Part shown: in pieces, positions 56,601-63,729 of the stretch
How the letters are laid out: the number at the start of each line of letters is the position of its first letter
Numbering within the stretch: the stretch's first letter is position 1
NCBI GenBank assembly: GCA_048265185.1
Contig: JBLXBZ010000006.1
Coordinates: 1 to 64,000, forward strand
Origin: JBLXBZ01 sp048265185
GTDB lineage: Bacteria > Pseudomonadota > Alphaproteobacteria > Rhizobiales > Stappiaceae
Reading direction: 5' to 3'
DNA length: 64,000 nt
Notes under the pieces: model-generated
Seen by the model: the letters and a program-made list of their open reading frames with translations, nothing else
Databases searched by the model: none
What the model was told of the DNA's origin: nothing
Made by a program: the position numbers and the translations under genes

Positions 56601-57591
56601 GGGTCAGATTCGCGGCGTTAATCCGGATGCTTTTGAGCTGGTGATGCGCGCCGCCGATAGCGGATTGGAATTAAGTGACGAGGCTATTCGTAAGGCTTTC
56701 GCCAGCCATCTGGATGCTGGAGTTATTGATTTTCAGCGCGCTGACGGAACTTTCTCCATCGCTGGCGGTGTTGTACGGATGAGCGGCGTTAATGTTGAGG
56801 CGAGGAGCGCGGCCCTTCTGGCGAGCGCGCGAATTAAGCTGAGTGATTTGACCCTTGACGCGGAAATGGATGTGAAGGTTCAACCGAATGAAGAGGCGGT
56901 GACGGGGGCGGAGCCACAAATTACTTTGCTGTTTCAAGGAGCGGTTTCGTCTCCTGAGAGAACAATCGACATTTCCCCTTTCACGGCTTTTTTGACCTTA
57001 CGCGCCTTTGAGAAAGAGGTGAGCCGGGTTGAGAAGATGCAATCGGAGATTATCGAGCGGGACCGGTTTATGCGGGAGCTGAAACGGCAACGGCAGGAGC
57101 GGGAGAGAAAAGCACGCGCTGAGGATGCGGCCCGACGGGAGAAAATTGAAAAAAACCAGGATGGGGGTGAGAATGGGCAGGGGAAAACGTCTCCGGCCGC
57201 AGCCCCGGTCGTCACTCCAGCTCCTTCGGCTCCGATCCCAGCTCCTTCGGCTCCAGCGCCCGCACCAGCACCAGCTCCAGCGGCGCCGGCCGCGCAAAAT
57301 TTCACCGACCGCATTCAGGCGGTGATAGACGCAGCGTCAGCGCCGTCCTATGACGATGAGAGCGCTCTTGCGCCTTTGGATGAGCCTGTGATCATTGACG
57401 ACTTGCCGGTGATGGGTGTGGAAGATGCGAATGCGCCTGCGGGGGAGGGCGGCGATTTACTTGCGCCGATGTCGGCCATGGAGGTTTTACGTGAGCGGCG
57501 CAGGTTGCGGGAGAACCGCAGGGACGGGACGTTCGGTGGTGGTCAGCCGCGTTTTCGCACCTTGCCCAACGGAATTATCGTCGAACAATAG
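53632..57591 (+). CDS. AsmA-family protein, 1319 residues
   Basis: A very long AsmA-like envelope protein: one N-terminal membrane helix (about 5-27), the AsmA N-terminal domain (WSTYRSTFEEYGEEILGHRV, then DVRV, VRVELPPLLRG), and repeated beta-strand segments ending in the AsmA_2-like region near residues 930-1130. Such proteins are thought to form bridges that move phospholipids to the outer membrane. The last 190 residues are charged helix and then a Pro/Ala tract (about 1196-1222). The GTG at 53632 follows GGGAGAG. Confidence 0.88.
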   Translation: MNSVYISVGATLILVLLAALVGPFFVDWSTYRSTFEEYGEEILGHRVSVMGEADMRLLPTPTLVFTDVRVGEAEDPLLAVSRFAVRVELPPLLRGEIRVMDMRLEKPRLQLSLDERGRLDWFTRARSGAAISSLDPDDVVIDQVEIVDGSIRVVDARSGGTHTASGANFIMSARSLAGPFKLDGSLRVEDAPVNLRFASGRLENGALRVKAQVVPATYPAEFFFDGDLIQSNGQPSYEGEFTVSSVTPEDLLHQSWRSEGRFHLDPAALKLEEANFLYGPQERPLTFEGEGEVDFASPAQFELRVSAKQIDLDRLLGAGPKNPASAKAAASKLLALAASLPPPPLPGRIDFQAPSVVVAGGVIQNVKLDAQSHANGWGVHRAAGKLPGRTNISLTGDLEVFPRPAYRGRVALDSEQPAGLLDWLSGGVEGIPPMEPVAFEGRLAADGDGFALNELSFRLADAPGRGTIDYRTPENQSAAFSVDVDAERLDLDQIRIFANLIGLTSKTGGERLEVPRTEMSLKLFARTLIAGAVKARDVAVDANYLGDKLSITEFTARDIAGANVSVRGVVENASSAPDGDLEADIDAPRASGLLAVASSLFPDTPVLKQLNARADLLEPASLSLRFNGRSAPEGGSSAAKVDIEGDIAGTRLVGFSELDGRLDQWRDARLLLELELERDNGGELLRQFGVDSVPLAGVGAGSFKLKAQGTANDELDFRARANVAGGTALFVGQAQAPQDMPISYTGDLVAQAKDITTLMLLAGRMPPLMAGAQDVDLAAHIEGVGDAFRISDIAGRLASSQIAGNLSVELRKRLKTVPARVSGELSLSRLDLQSVAMLMLGADSWRPMVGEPEEGLWSSRAFGAPIATGLDADIDIVSDHFSFGEGIVASSAKSRVRLRDNELGLTVESAELGGGALQGFMEIRRAGGQAELSGNLNLDGADVASFAPRKSGRVIATGTFDLAAEFAGAGRSVSGVVSSLSGGGAIDVRAGQIRGVNPDAFELVMRAADSGLELSDEAIRKAFASHLDAGVIDFQRADGTFSIAGGVVRMSGVNVEARSAALLASARIKLSDLTLDAEMDVKVQPNEEAVTGAEPQITLLFQGAVSSPERTIDISPFTAFLTLRAFEKEVSRVEKMQSEIIERDRFMRELKRQRQERERKARAEDAARREKIEKNQDGGENGQGKTSPAAAPVVTPAPSAPIPAPSAPAPAPAPAPAAPAAQNFTDRIQAVIDAASAPSYDDESALAPLDEPVIIDDLPVMGVEDANAPAGEGGDLLAPMSAMEVLRERRRLRENRRDGTFGGGQPRFRTLPNGIIVEQ

Positions 57592-57602
57592 AGTTGAGCC
57601 TT

Positions 57603-57854
57603 TCAGGCGGGAGCTGCTTCTTCGTCGCTCTGGCGTTGGTCGCGGCTGTCGCGGTAAAACCTCAGAACGCTGAGGCGCACGGCGGATGAAAGCGCTCCGT
57701 CTCCCATTCGTTGATCGTCAATGGAAGCGATGAGGGCGGCTAAGCTGGTCTTCTTAAACACGGCAAGCTCTTCAAGGCCGCGCCAAAACTCGTTTTCAAG
57801 GGCCAGACTGGTGCGATGCCCATGTAGGGTGATGGAGCGTTTGACGAGGGTCAT
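57603..57854 (-). CDS. Ribbon-helix-helix domain protein
   Basis: An 83-residue protein with an RHH_4-type fold: strand KRSITLHGHRTSLALENEFW, then helices EELAVFKKTSLAALIASID and SAVRLSVLRFYRD. It probably binds DNA or regulates a partner. Its start overlaps the stop of the DUF4169 gene by 4 bases. Similar small genes occur together in many alphaproteobacteria, so it is conserved although unassigned. Confidence 0.8.
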   Translation of the reverse strand: MTLVKRSITLHGHRTSLALENEFWRGLEELAVFKKTSLAALIASIDDQRMGDGALSSAVRLSVLRFYRDSRDQRQSDEEAAPA

Positions 57855-58069
57855 TCGTGGTTATCGTCGGCGGGGTCCCTGTCATGCGCGCGCGTTTGGA
57901 GGAAATGGCCGTCTACGAATTTTCTGTGTTGAGCGTCAAAGGCGGCTTCCTCCGCCTTTTCAGTCTTGCTTCTGCCAAAACGTCGACGGTTTTCGGCGGC
58001 GAGCTCAGCCTTTTCCACACGCGCCTTGCGTTTGCGCGTCTTGCGTAGATTGATAATTTCGGCGCCCAT
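57851..58069 (-). CDS. DUF4169 family small basic protein
   Basis: A 72-residue, strongly charged protein starting MGAEIINLRKTRKRKAR, the DUF4169 signature (INLRxxRKxxAR), then an Ala/Glu-rich helix. Function unknown. It lies 26 bases after sspB and overlaps the ribbon-helix-helix gene, so the three are likely one transcript. Confidence 0.82.
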   Translation of the reverse strand: MGAEIINLRKTRKRKARVEKAELAAENRRRFGRSKTEKAEEAAFDAQHRKFVDGHFLQTRAHDRDPADDNHE

Positions 58070-58095
58070 GGTCGGAACTCCAAAACTACGTAGCG

Positions 58096-58695
58096 TCAGG
58101 GTTTCTTTCTGAACGCGTCCAGCGACACGACGTCAGCGCCGCTTGAGTCGCCGTCGGCGGGTGTTTCATCGGCGCTGGATTCGGGCTTTGTATCGTCGGC
58201 GGATTTGTCTTTTCCAGACGCTTGGGAGGTTCTCTCCGCTGCGTCGCTAAGGTTTTGATTGATCTCTTCGACAACCTTGACGGTGTCCTGAGTCGCCGCG
58301 CCTGCGTCGCGCAGATCGTCAGGAAGCTCTTCCGCCGTTTTGCTTGGATCAAACTCTAGCGCGAATTGAACTGAGGGGTCAAAAAAACCTTTGATCGCAG
58401 AAAACGGAATAAGCAACCGCTCCGGCACGCCGCCGAAGGACAGTCCCACCTCAAAAGTGTGGTCGGTCACCGTAAGATCCCAGAATTGGTGTTGTAGCAC
58501 CACCGTCATTTCATTTGGATAACGCTCTTTAAGACGTTGGGAAATTCGCACGCCGGGAGCTGTGGTCTCAAATGCGATGTAAAAATGATGCTCGCCCGGA
58601 ACGCCAACGCGGGCTGCTTCGGACAATATCTTTTTTACGGCGCCGCGTAAGGCGTCCTGAATGACGATGTCATAACGAATAAGATCTTCGGCCAT
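58096..58695 (-). CDS. sspB: SspB-alpha, ClpXP protease adaptor for ssrA-tagged proteins
   Basis: A 199-residue protein. The folded SspB domain (about 1-130) includes HHFYIAFETTAPGVRIS, MTVVLQHQFWDLTV and LIPFSAIKGFFDPSV, which form the tag-binding groove. A disordered acidic linker leads to a C-terminal VVSLDAFRKKP, the ClpX-binding tail. It tethers tagged substrates to ClpXP. It lies immediately downstream of ssrA on the same strand, 210 bases away. GAAGTG is the weak ribosome site. Confidence 0.93.
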   Translation of the reverse strand: MAEDLIRYDIVIQDALRGAVKKILSEAARVGVPGEHHFYIAFETTAPGVRISQRLKERYPNEMTVVLQHQFWDLTVTDHTFEVGLSFGGVPERLLIPFSAIKGFFDPSVQFALEFDPSKTAEELPDDLRDAGAATQDTVKVVEEINQNLSDAAERTSQASGKDKSADDTKPESSADETPADGDSSGADVVSLDAFRKKP

Positions 58696-58699
58696 GGTT

Positions 58700-58904
58700 C
58701 ACTTCTGCCGGAACTGATAATTTGCGCACCATGCAATGCACCTGAGAAAAAGAAAAGCCCTTCGCTGAAAATCAAATTGAACGTATTGAAATTTTCAACG
58801 AAATTTTGCGCCTCAAACTATTTGAGTCACAGCAGGTTTCAGATTGCAAGAAACGTTCAATCGTTCTTTGAACATGAGAAGCGTTATTTCTGTGCAATTG
58901 AAGT
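58700..58904 (-). other. Gap between ssrA and sspB
   Basis: About 205 AT-rich bases with no gene. On the minus strand several short stems and T tracts occur (for example gggcttttctttttctc about 55 bases before sspB), so an ssrA terminator or an sspB promoter could lie here, but none is clear. Confidence 0.4.
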
Positions 58905-59266
58905 GGAGGCTTCTGTTGCCAGGCGCCTCCGGGCCCCGCCTACCGGTGCTACCCAGCAGGACTTAGTGGACTACCGGCGCTGCATTACGCGGCGACAGCG
59001 TTGTCCATAGCATAGTTGTCATTTGCAACTACAAGTTTGACCCGATAACGGCGGTATCATGCCGAGCAAAAGATCAGTCTTTACACCCTCGTCGATCCTA
59101 TTTCGCCCCCGCCGAAGATCTCGCGATTTCAGAATAACGAACGTTTGGCGAGAACGTTTGATAAATTCGAGATCTCAAGATCTTGGGTGGAGGCGCCGGG
59201 TACCGCCCCCGGGTCCGAAAAGCTTATTGCACTGTCGATTTATTGCCATAGTCAGCCGAAGCCGAC
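58905..59266 (-). ncRNA. ssrA: tmRNA, circularly permuted two-piece form
   Basis: Rescues stalled ribosomes and tags the unfinished protein. On the minus strand the acceptor piece comes first and ends CGCCTCC-A near 59188, with a T-arm-like stem CCGGG/CCCGG before it. A spacer of about 75 bases follows, then the coding piece starts at 59110 with GGGGGCGAAATAGGATCGACG. Its first seven bases pair fully with CGCCTCC of the acceptor piece (one G-U), rebuilding the acceptor stem. The tag frame (59026 down to 58985) reads ANDNYAMDNAVAA then TAA. The 3' end near 58905 closes a ggaggc/gcctcc hairpin (58905-58930). The outer ends are estimates. Confidence 0.93.
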
Positions 59267-59272
59267 AGGATC

Positions 59273-59301
59273 AATATAGGGTGTCTGAGGCTTTGTGAAA
59301 A
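59273..59301 (-). promoter_or_regulatory. Probable ssrA promoter
   Basis: On the minus strand TTTTCA (59301-59296) and TATATT (59278-59273) are 17 bases apart, a normal -35/-10 spacing. Initiation about seven bases later falls near 59266, just before the acceptor piece. Confidence 0.5.
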
Positions 59302-59449
59302 GCCCGTCTGAGCGAAACTTGTGAATTGGCTTCAAAAATGAGGATTAACGCCGTTCGCGAGCCGAGGGCGCGTTCGCTGCATTTGCCGTTGCATGGCCTT
59401 TGTATGATCTGGTAAGAGCGATGCGAATAGCCAAAATGTGGAGGCACGG

Positions 59450-60274
59450 ATGCGCCAATATCTTGAACTTATGCAGCGTGTCCTGAATGATGGCGTTGAA
59501 AAAACGGATCGCACCGGAACGGGAACGCGTTCCGTGTTCGGCCATCAGATGCGGTTCGACTTGAAAGACGGTTTTCCGCTGGCGACGACGAAAAAGCTGC
59601 ATCTCAAATCAATTATCCATGAGCTTTTGTGGTTTCTTGCGGGCGACACCAACGTCGGTTACCTGCAACGCCATGGGGTGAAAATCTGGGACGCATGGGC
59701 TGATGAAAACGGCGAACTCGGTCCCGTTTATGGCTATCAGTGGCGCTCATGGCCGGCCGTGGGAGCGGCGGCTTCCGGGGAGGCTGAGGCGCGTGAACAT
59801 GGCGTCGACCAGATCGCCAATGTGCTGCGTCAAATCAGGGAGACGCCGGATTCACGCCGCATGATCGTGTCCGCTTGGAATCCGGCTCAGGTTGACCACA
59901 TGGCGTTGCCGCCTTGTCACGCCCTGTTTCAGTTCTATGTGGCCAATGGCCGTCTTTCATGCCAGCTTTATCAACGCTCGGCCGATGTCTTTCTCGGCGT
60001 GCCTTTCAACATCGCCTCCTACGCTCTTTTGACTATGATGATCGCGCAAGTGACCGGCTATGAGCCAGGGGAATTCATCCATACGCTCGGCGACGCGCAT
60101 TTATATCTCAATCATCTGGAGCAGGCTCAAATTCAGTTGTCACGAGCGCCGCGTCCCTTGCCGCATATGCTGTTGAACCCTCAGGTCAAGGATTTATTCG
60201 CCTTTCGTTTCGAGGATTTCACCCTTGAGGGTTATGATCCGCATCAGCACATAAAAGCGGTGGTGGCGGTATGA
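59450..60274 (+). CDS. thyA: Thymidylate synthase
   Basis: A 274-residue folate enzyme that makes dTMP from dUMP. Motifs: DRTGTGTRSVFGHQMRFDL, the catalytic Cys in LPPCHALFQFYV, and CQLYQRSADVFLGVPFNIAS. GGAGG lies five bases before the ATG at 59450, which is therefore chosen over the GTG at 59438. Relative to E. coli it carries an extra Ala/Glu-rich segment of roughly ten residues near residue 105. Its stop overlaps folA by 4 bases. Confidence 0.97.
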   Translation: MRQYLELMQRVLNDGVEKTDRTGTGTRSVFGHQMRFDLKDGFPLATTKKLHLKSIIHELLWFLAGDTNVGYLQRHGVKIWDAWADENGELGPVYGYQWRSWPAVGAAASGEAEAREHGVDQIANVLRQIRETPDSRRMIVSAWNPAQVDHMALPPCHALFQFYVANGRLSCQLYQRSADVFLGVPFNIASYALLTMMIAQVTGYEPGEFIHTLGDAHLYLNHLEQAQIQLSRAPRPLPHMLLNPQVKDLFAFRFEDFTLEGYDPHQHIKAVVAV

Positions 60275-60840
60275 GCGCGCCGGCGGGGAGTCCGGTTGCA
60301 GCTAATGAGCCGAAGCTTGTTCTGATCGCCGCCGTGGCGTTGAACGGCGTGATTGGAAAAAATAACGACATGCCCTGGAGCGTGCCGAGCGACCTGAAGT
60401 ATTTTAAACGCCTGACTGTGGGCAAACCTTTGATCATGGGGCGCAGAACCTTTCAGGCGATTGGACGCTCCTTGCCGGGGCGACCAAATTTAGTGGTGAG
60501 CAGTGATAGGACATTCGCCGCTGACGGGATTGAGACTTTTCCCGATCTGGATGCGGCGCGCGCGCGCGCGCGCGATCTTGCCGCTGATCTTGGCGCGGGT
60601 GAGATTATGATTGGCGGCGGCGGTCAAATTTACGCCCAAGCGATAGCGCAGGCGGATCGTCTGGAGATTACGGAAATTCAGGCGAGCCCTGAGGGCGACA
60701 CCTTGTTTCCTGAAATTGACGACCGGCTCTGGCGCTGTGTTTCCAAATCGGAGCCGGCGCAAGGGCCGCGAGATAGCGCCTCGATTATTCATCTTTCTTA
60801 TGAGCGTGTTCGGACGGCGCCTGACGGCGAATTGAAATAG
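60271..60840 (+). CDS. folA: Dihydrofolate reductase
   Basis: A 189-residue DHFR that regenerates tetrahydrofolate used up by ThyA. AAVALNGVIGKNNDMPWSVPSDLKYFK, LIMGRRTFQAIGRSLPGRPN and IMIGGGGQIYAQAI are present. It begins within the thyA stop. The stretch 60556-60574 is 19 bases of alternating G and C (encoding Ala-Arg repeats), a likely slippage site. Confidence 0.96.
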   Translation: MSAPAGSPVAANEPKLVLIAAVALNGVIGKNNDMPWSVPSDLKYFKRLTVGKPLIMGRRTFQAIGRSLPGRPNLVVSSDRTFAADGIETFPDLDAARARARDLAADLGAGEIMIGGGGQIYAQAIAQADRLEITEIQASPEGDTLFPEIDDRLWRCVSKSEPAQGPRDSASIIHLSYERVRTAPDGELK

Positions 60841-60874
60841 CTGTTGTGATAAAACAGGTTAAGTTCCGATGAAG

Positions 60875-60889
60875 CCGAACTTGGTTCGG
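60875..60889. promoter_or_regulatory. Inverted repeat upstream of the formaldehyde genes
   Basis: ccgaac-ttg-gttcgg is a perfect 6-bp repeat in the 100-base gap before the class III ADH gene. It could be an operator or a weak hairpin; no regulator gene is nearby. Confidence 0.35.
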
Positions 60890-60940
60890 TGGACTCGCCG
60901 ATGAAATTAAAAACACCGTACAATAAGGTTGGAGCAAATC

Positions 60941-62050
60941 ATGGACGTACGTGCAGCAGTCGCCCACAAGGCCGGCGCCCCATTGAGCGTAGAAACAGTG
61001 CGTTTGGACGGCCCGCGGGCCTTTGAGGTTCTGGTGGAGATCAAAGCCACCGGGGTTTGCCACACAGACGCCTTCACCTTGTCGGGTGATGATCCGGAAG
61101 GGATTTTTCCAGCCATTCTCGGTCATGAAGGCGCAGGGATTGTCCGAGAAGTGGGGAAAGGCGTCACGTCGCTGAAGCCGGGCGATCACGTGATCCCGCT
61201 TTACACGCCCGAATGTCGCCAATGCGAATATTGCCTCAACCCTAAAACCAACCTGTGCCAATCGATCCGCTCGACTCAGGGGCAGGGGGTGATGCCGGAT
61301 GGCACCAGCCGTTTCTCTCTCGGCGGTAAGGATATTTTCCACTACATGGGAACCTCTACATTCGCCAATTACACCGTGGTTCCGGAAATCGCTCTGGCGA
61401 AGATTCGCCAAGACGCGCCTTTTGATAAGGTGTGCTACATCGGTTGCGGCGTGACCACAGGCATTGGCGCGGTCATCAATACGGCGAAGGTGGAGCCGGG
61501 ATCGAACGTGGTGGTCTTCGGTTTGGGCGGCATTGGTTTGAACGTAGTTCAGGGAGCGCGCCTCGCCGGAGCAAATATGATTGTCGGCGTTGACATTAAT
61601 CCGGGCAAAAAAGAGCTGGCGGAACGTTATGGCATGACCCATTTCGTTAATCCCAAGGAGGTGGAGGGAGATCTCGTGCCTTATCTGGTGGATTTGACGA
61701 AGGGGGGCGCGGATTACTCCTTTGAGTGCATTGGCCGCCCGGATGTCATGCGTCAGGCGCTGGAATGCGCCCACAAGGGATGGGGAGAATCGATCATCAT
61801 CGGCGTAGCTGGCGCGGGGCAGGAAATTTCCACAAGGCCGTTTCAGCTTGTGACGGGGCGTTCCTGGCGCGGCTCCGCCTTTGGCGGGGCGCGCGGTCGC
61901 ACCGACGTTCCCAAAATTGTTGATTGGTATATGGACGGTAAAATCGACATTGACAGCATGATCACGCACACGATGCCCCTTGAGGAGATCAACACGGCCT
62001 TTGACCTGATGCATGAGGGTAAGTCGATCCGCTCGGTGGTCACGTTCTGA
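60941..62050 (+). CDS. frmA: S-(hydroxymethyl)glutathione dehydrogenase (class III alcohol dehydrogenase)
   Basis: A 369-residue zinc dehydrogenase that oxidises the formaldehyde-glutathione adduct to S-formylglutathione. The catalytic zinc site is ATGVCHTDAFTLSG and GHEGAGIV; the structural site is the four-Cys lobe CRQCEYCLNPKTNLC. The NAD fold has VFGLGGIGLNVVQGA. GGAG lies seven bases before the ATG at 60941. S-formylglutathione hydrolase follows two genes on, completing the pathway. Confidence 0.96.
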   Translation: MDVRAAVAHKAGAPLSVETVRLDGPRAFEVLVEIKATGVCHTDAFTLSGDDPEGIFPAILGHEGAGIVREVGKGVTSLKPGDHVIPLYTPECRQCEYCLNPKTNLCQSIRSTQGQGVMPDGTSRFSLGGKDIFHYMGTSTFANYTVVPEIALAKIRQDAPFDKVCYIGCGVTTGIGAVINTAKVEPGSNVVVFGLGGIGLNVVQGARLAGANMIVGVDINPGKKELAERYGMTHFVNPKEVEGDLVPYLVDLTKGGADYSFECIGRPDVMRQALECAHKGWGESIIIGVAGAGQEISTRPFQLVTGRSWRGSAFGGARGRTDVPKIVDWYMDGKIDIDSMITHTMPLEEINTAFDLMHEGKSIRSVVTF

Positions 62051-62058
62051 GGCTGGCC

Positions 62059-62544
62059 ATGCTTGAAGGAGGCGGCGGGGCTTTTGAAGCTGATTGGCGC
62101 GAATTGTCGCAGATGACCTCTCTTGAGGTCTATGAGTTGCTCCGTCTTCGGGTTGACGTTTTCGTCGTGGAGCAAGAGTGCGCTTACAGCGAAATCGACG
62201 GCCGTGATCATGACGCGTTGCATTTGCGGCTTGTGGACGGCGGGGGCGGCCTCGCCGCCGCACTGCGTGTTTTTCCTCCTGTTGAAGGGGGCGCGGGGCG
62301 AATTGGCCGTGTCGTCGTCGCGCCGAATTTTCGGGGCAGGCATCTTGGCGATATGCTGATGCGGAAGGCTTTGAAAAAGTTGGCTCAAGAGTTCGGCGCG
62401 GAAATGGTCGAGCTGTCGGCGCAAAGTCATTTGCGCCGCTTTTATGAAAAACACGGATTTCAAACCTGTTCGGCGGAATATCTTGAAGACGGCATTCCTC
62501 ATGTGGAGATGCGTCGCAAGCTGGCGGCGGGAGAGTGGGCTTAA
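62059..62544 (+). CDS. GNAT-family N-acetyltransferase (ElaA-like)
   Basis: A 161-residue GNAT protein. The ElaA-like N-terminus (LRLRVDVFVVEQECAYSEID, then GRDHDALHLRL) and the acetyl-CoA loop RIGRVVVAPNFRGRHLGDML are clear. Substrate unknown. It sits eight bases after the dehydrogenase and 24 before the formylglutathione hydrolase, so it is co-transcribed with formaldehyde detoxification genes. Confidence 0.87.
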   Translation: MLEGGGGAFEADWRELSQMTSLEVYELLRLRVDVFVVEQECAYSEIDGRDHDALHLRLVDGGGGLAAALRVFPPVEGGAGRIGRVVVAPNFRGRHLGDMLMRKALKKLAQEFGAEMVELSAQSHLRRFYEKHGFQTCSAEYLEDGIPHVEMRRKLAAGEWA

Positions 62545-62568
62545 TGAGCAACGGTTTTGAAAGGCTGC

Positions 62569-63414
62569 ATGAACATGACGCTTGAGCTTGTTTCCAACAC
62601 GCGCGTTTTTGGCGGCGATCAGCGTGTTTATCGACATCACAGCGAAGTCACGAAGACGCAAATGCAATTCTCCATATTCTTGCCGGCGAAAGCGCTGCGC
62701 GGTGAGTTTTGTCCGGCGTTGGTTTATCTCTCCGGTCTGACCTGCACCTGGGAAAATGTAACCACCAAGGGGGGAGCCCAAGGGGCTTGCGCCGATTACG
62801 GCATGATCTTCATCGCGCCTGACACAAGCCCGCGCGGCGAAGGCGTCGCTGACGACGAGGCCTATGATCTGGGACAGGGCGCCGGATTTTATCTGAACGC
62901 CTCGAAGCGGCCATGGGCCGAACATTTCCAGATGGAAGATTATATCTGCCGCGAGCTTCCCAAGATTCTGGTGGATCACTTCCCGGTTGAATTGTCTTCT
63001 CTGGGCGTTACCGGACATTCCATGGGCGGGCATGGCGCGCTGACGCTTGCGCTGCGTCATCCGGAGTTGTTTCAGTCGCTTTCCGCATTTGCGCCTATCG
63101 CCAACCCGGTCAATTGCCCTTGGGGTGAGAAGGCGTTTTCCGCCTATTTGGGGAGCGACCAAGCCGTTTGGGCCGAACATGACGCTTGCGCTCTGGTTCG
63201 CGAGCGTGGCTGGACACGAGACATCTTGATAGATCAGGGCGCGCAAGACGGGTTTCTTGAAGAGCAGCTCAGGCCCTGGTCTTTCGAAACGGCGTGCCGG
63301 GAAGCCAAGGTGGACCTGACTCTAAGGATGAATGGCGGCTATGATCATTCATATTATTTTGTTTCGACCTTCATGGGCGAGCATGTGGCGTGGCACGCTG
63401 AGCGCTTGATTTAG
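62569..63414 (+). CDS. fghA: S-formylglutathione hydrolase
   Basis: A 281-residue esterase D-type alpha/beta hydrolase that releases formate and glutathione. The nucleophile is in VTGHSMGGHGAL, the oxyanion region is LSGLTCTWENVTTKGG, and the C-terminal YDHSYYF holds the catalytic His. ATG 62569 or 62575 may be the start; a TTG at 62557 is less likely. Confidence 0.95.
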   Translation: MNMTLELVSNTRVFGGDQRVYRHHSEVTKTQMQFSIFLPAKALRGEFCPALVYLSGLTCTWENVTTKGGAQGACADYGMIFIAPDTSPRGEGVADDEAYDLGQGAGFYLNASKRPWAEHFQMEDYICRELPKILVDHFPVELSSLGVTGHSMGGHGALTLALRHPELFQSLSAFAPIANPVNCPWGEKAFSAYLGSDQAVWAEHDACALVRERGWTRDILIDQGAQDGFLEEQLRPWSFETACREAKVDLTLRMNGGYDHSYYFVSTFMGEHVAWHAERLI

Positions 63415-63729
63415 GGCCTGCCGCCGAGTTGGCGTGCGCGCTTGCGCTCGTCTCCGTCATATTGCGCGTTTAAGCGAATGAGAAGCGGTTTGTCTTGTTT
63501 GACGAACGGTTGACTTTGCCTTTGAGCGTCACCACTTCTGCATAAGTTTCAGAATGCGTTAGGTAAGTTAAGCGTATTGGACGATGCGGCGTGCATGTGG
63601 GCATGAGCCGCATTGAAAGCGGAGCGCAACTTTTCTATAACGCTGACATATGCTGAGTGGACTGGCGATAGCCTCGACGATAACAAGATTTGATCCTGTC
63701 GGATCAGAGACACGATAAAGGATGTCTGA
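63415..63729. other. Gap before hflK
   Basis: About 315 bases without a gene. A small perfect hairpin tgatcc-tgtc-ggatca lies at 63691-63706, 24 bases before the hflK ATG; it may affect translation of hflK. No clear promoter. Confidence 0.4.

Noticed and set aside
58777..59298. Small plus-strand frames of 77 and 79 residues
   Set aside because: They overlap the minus-strand tmRNA, whose tag frame, 5' signature and acceptor pairing explain this DNA.
60785..62551. 588-residue minus-strand frame, and another of 467 residues at 61843-63246
   Set aside because: Both lie antisense to folA, the class III ADH, GNAT and S-formylglutathione hydrolase genes, whose motifs are complete; the antisense products look like nothing known.
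63690..63702. 13-base match ttgatcctgtcgg shared with the minus strand at 59262-59274 near ssrA
   Set aside because: Many 13-base matches are expected by chance in 64 kb, and the flanks do not align.
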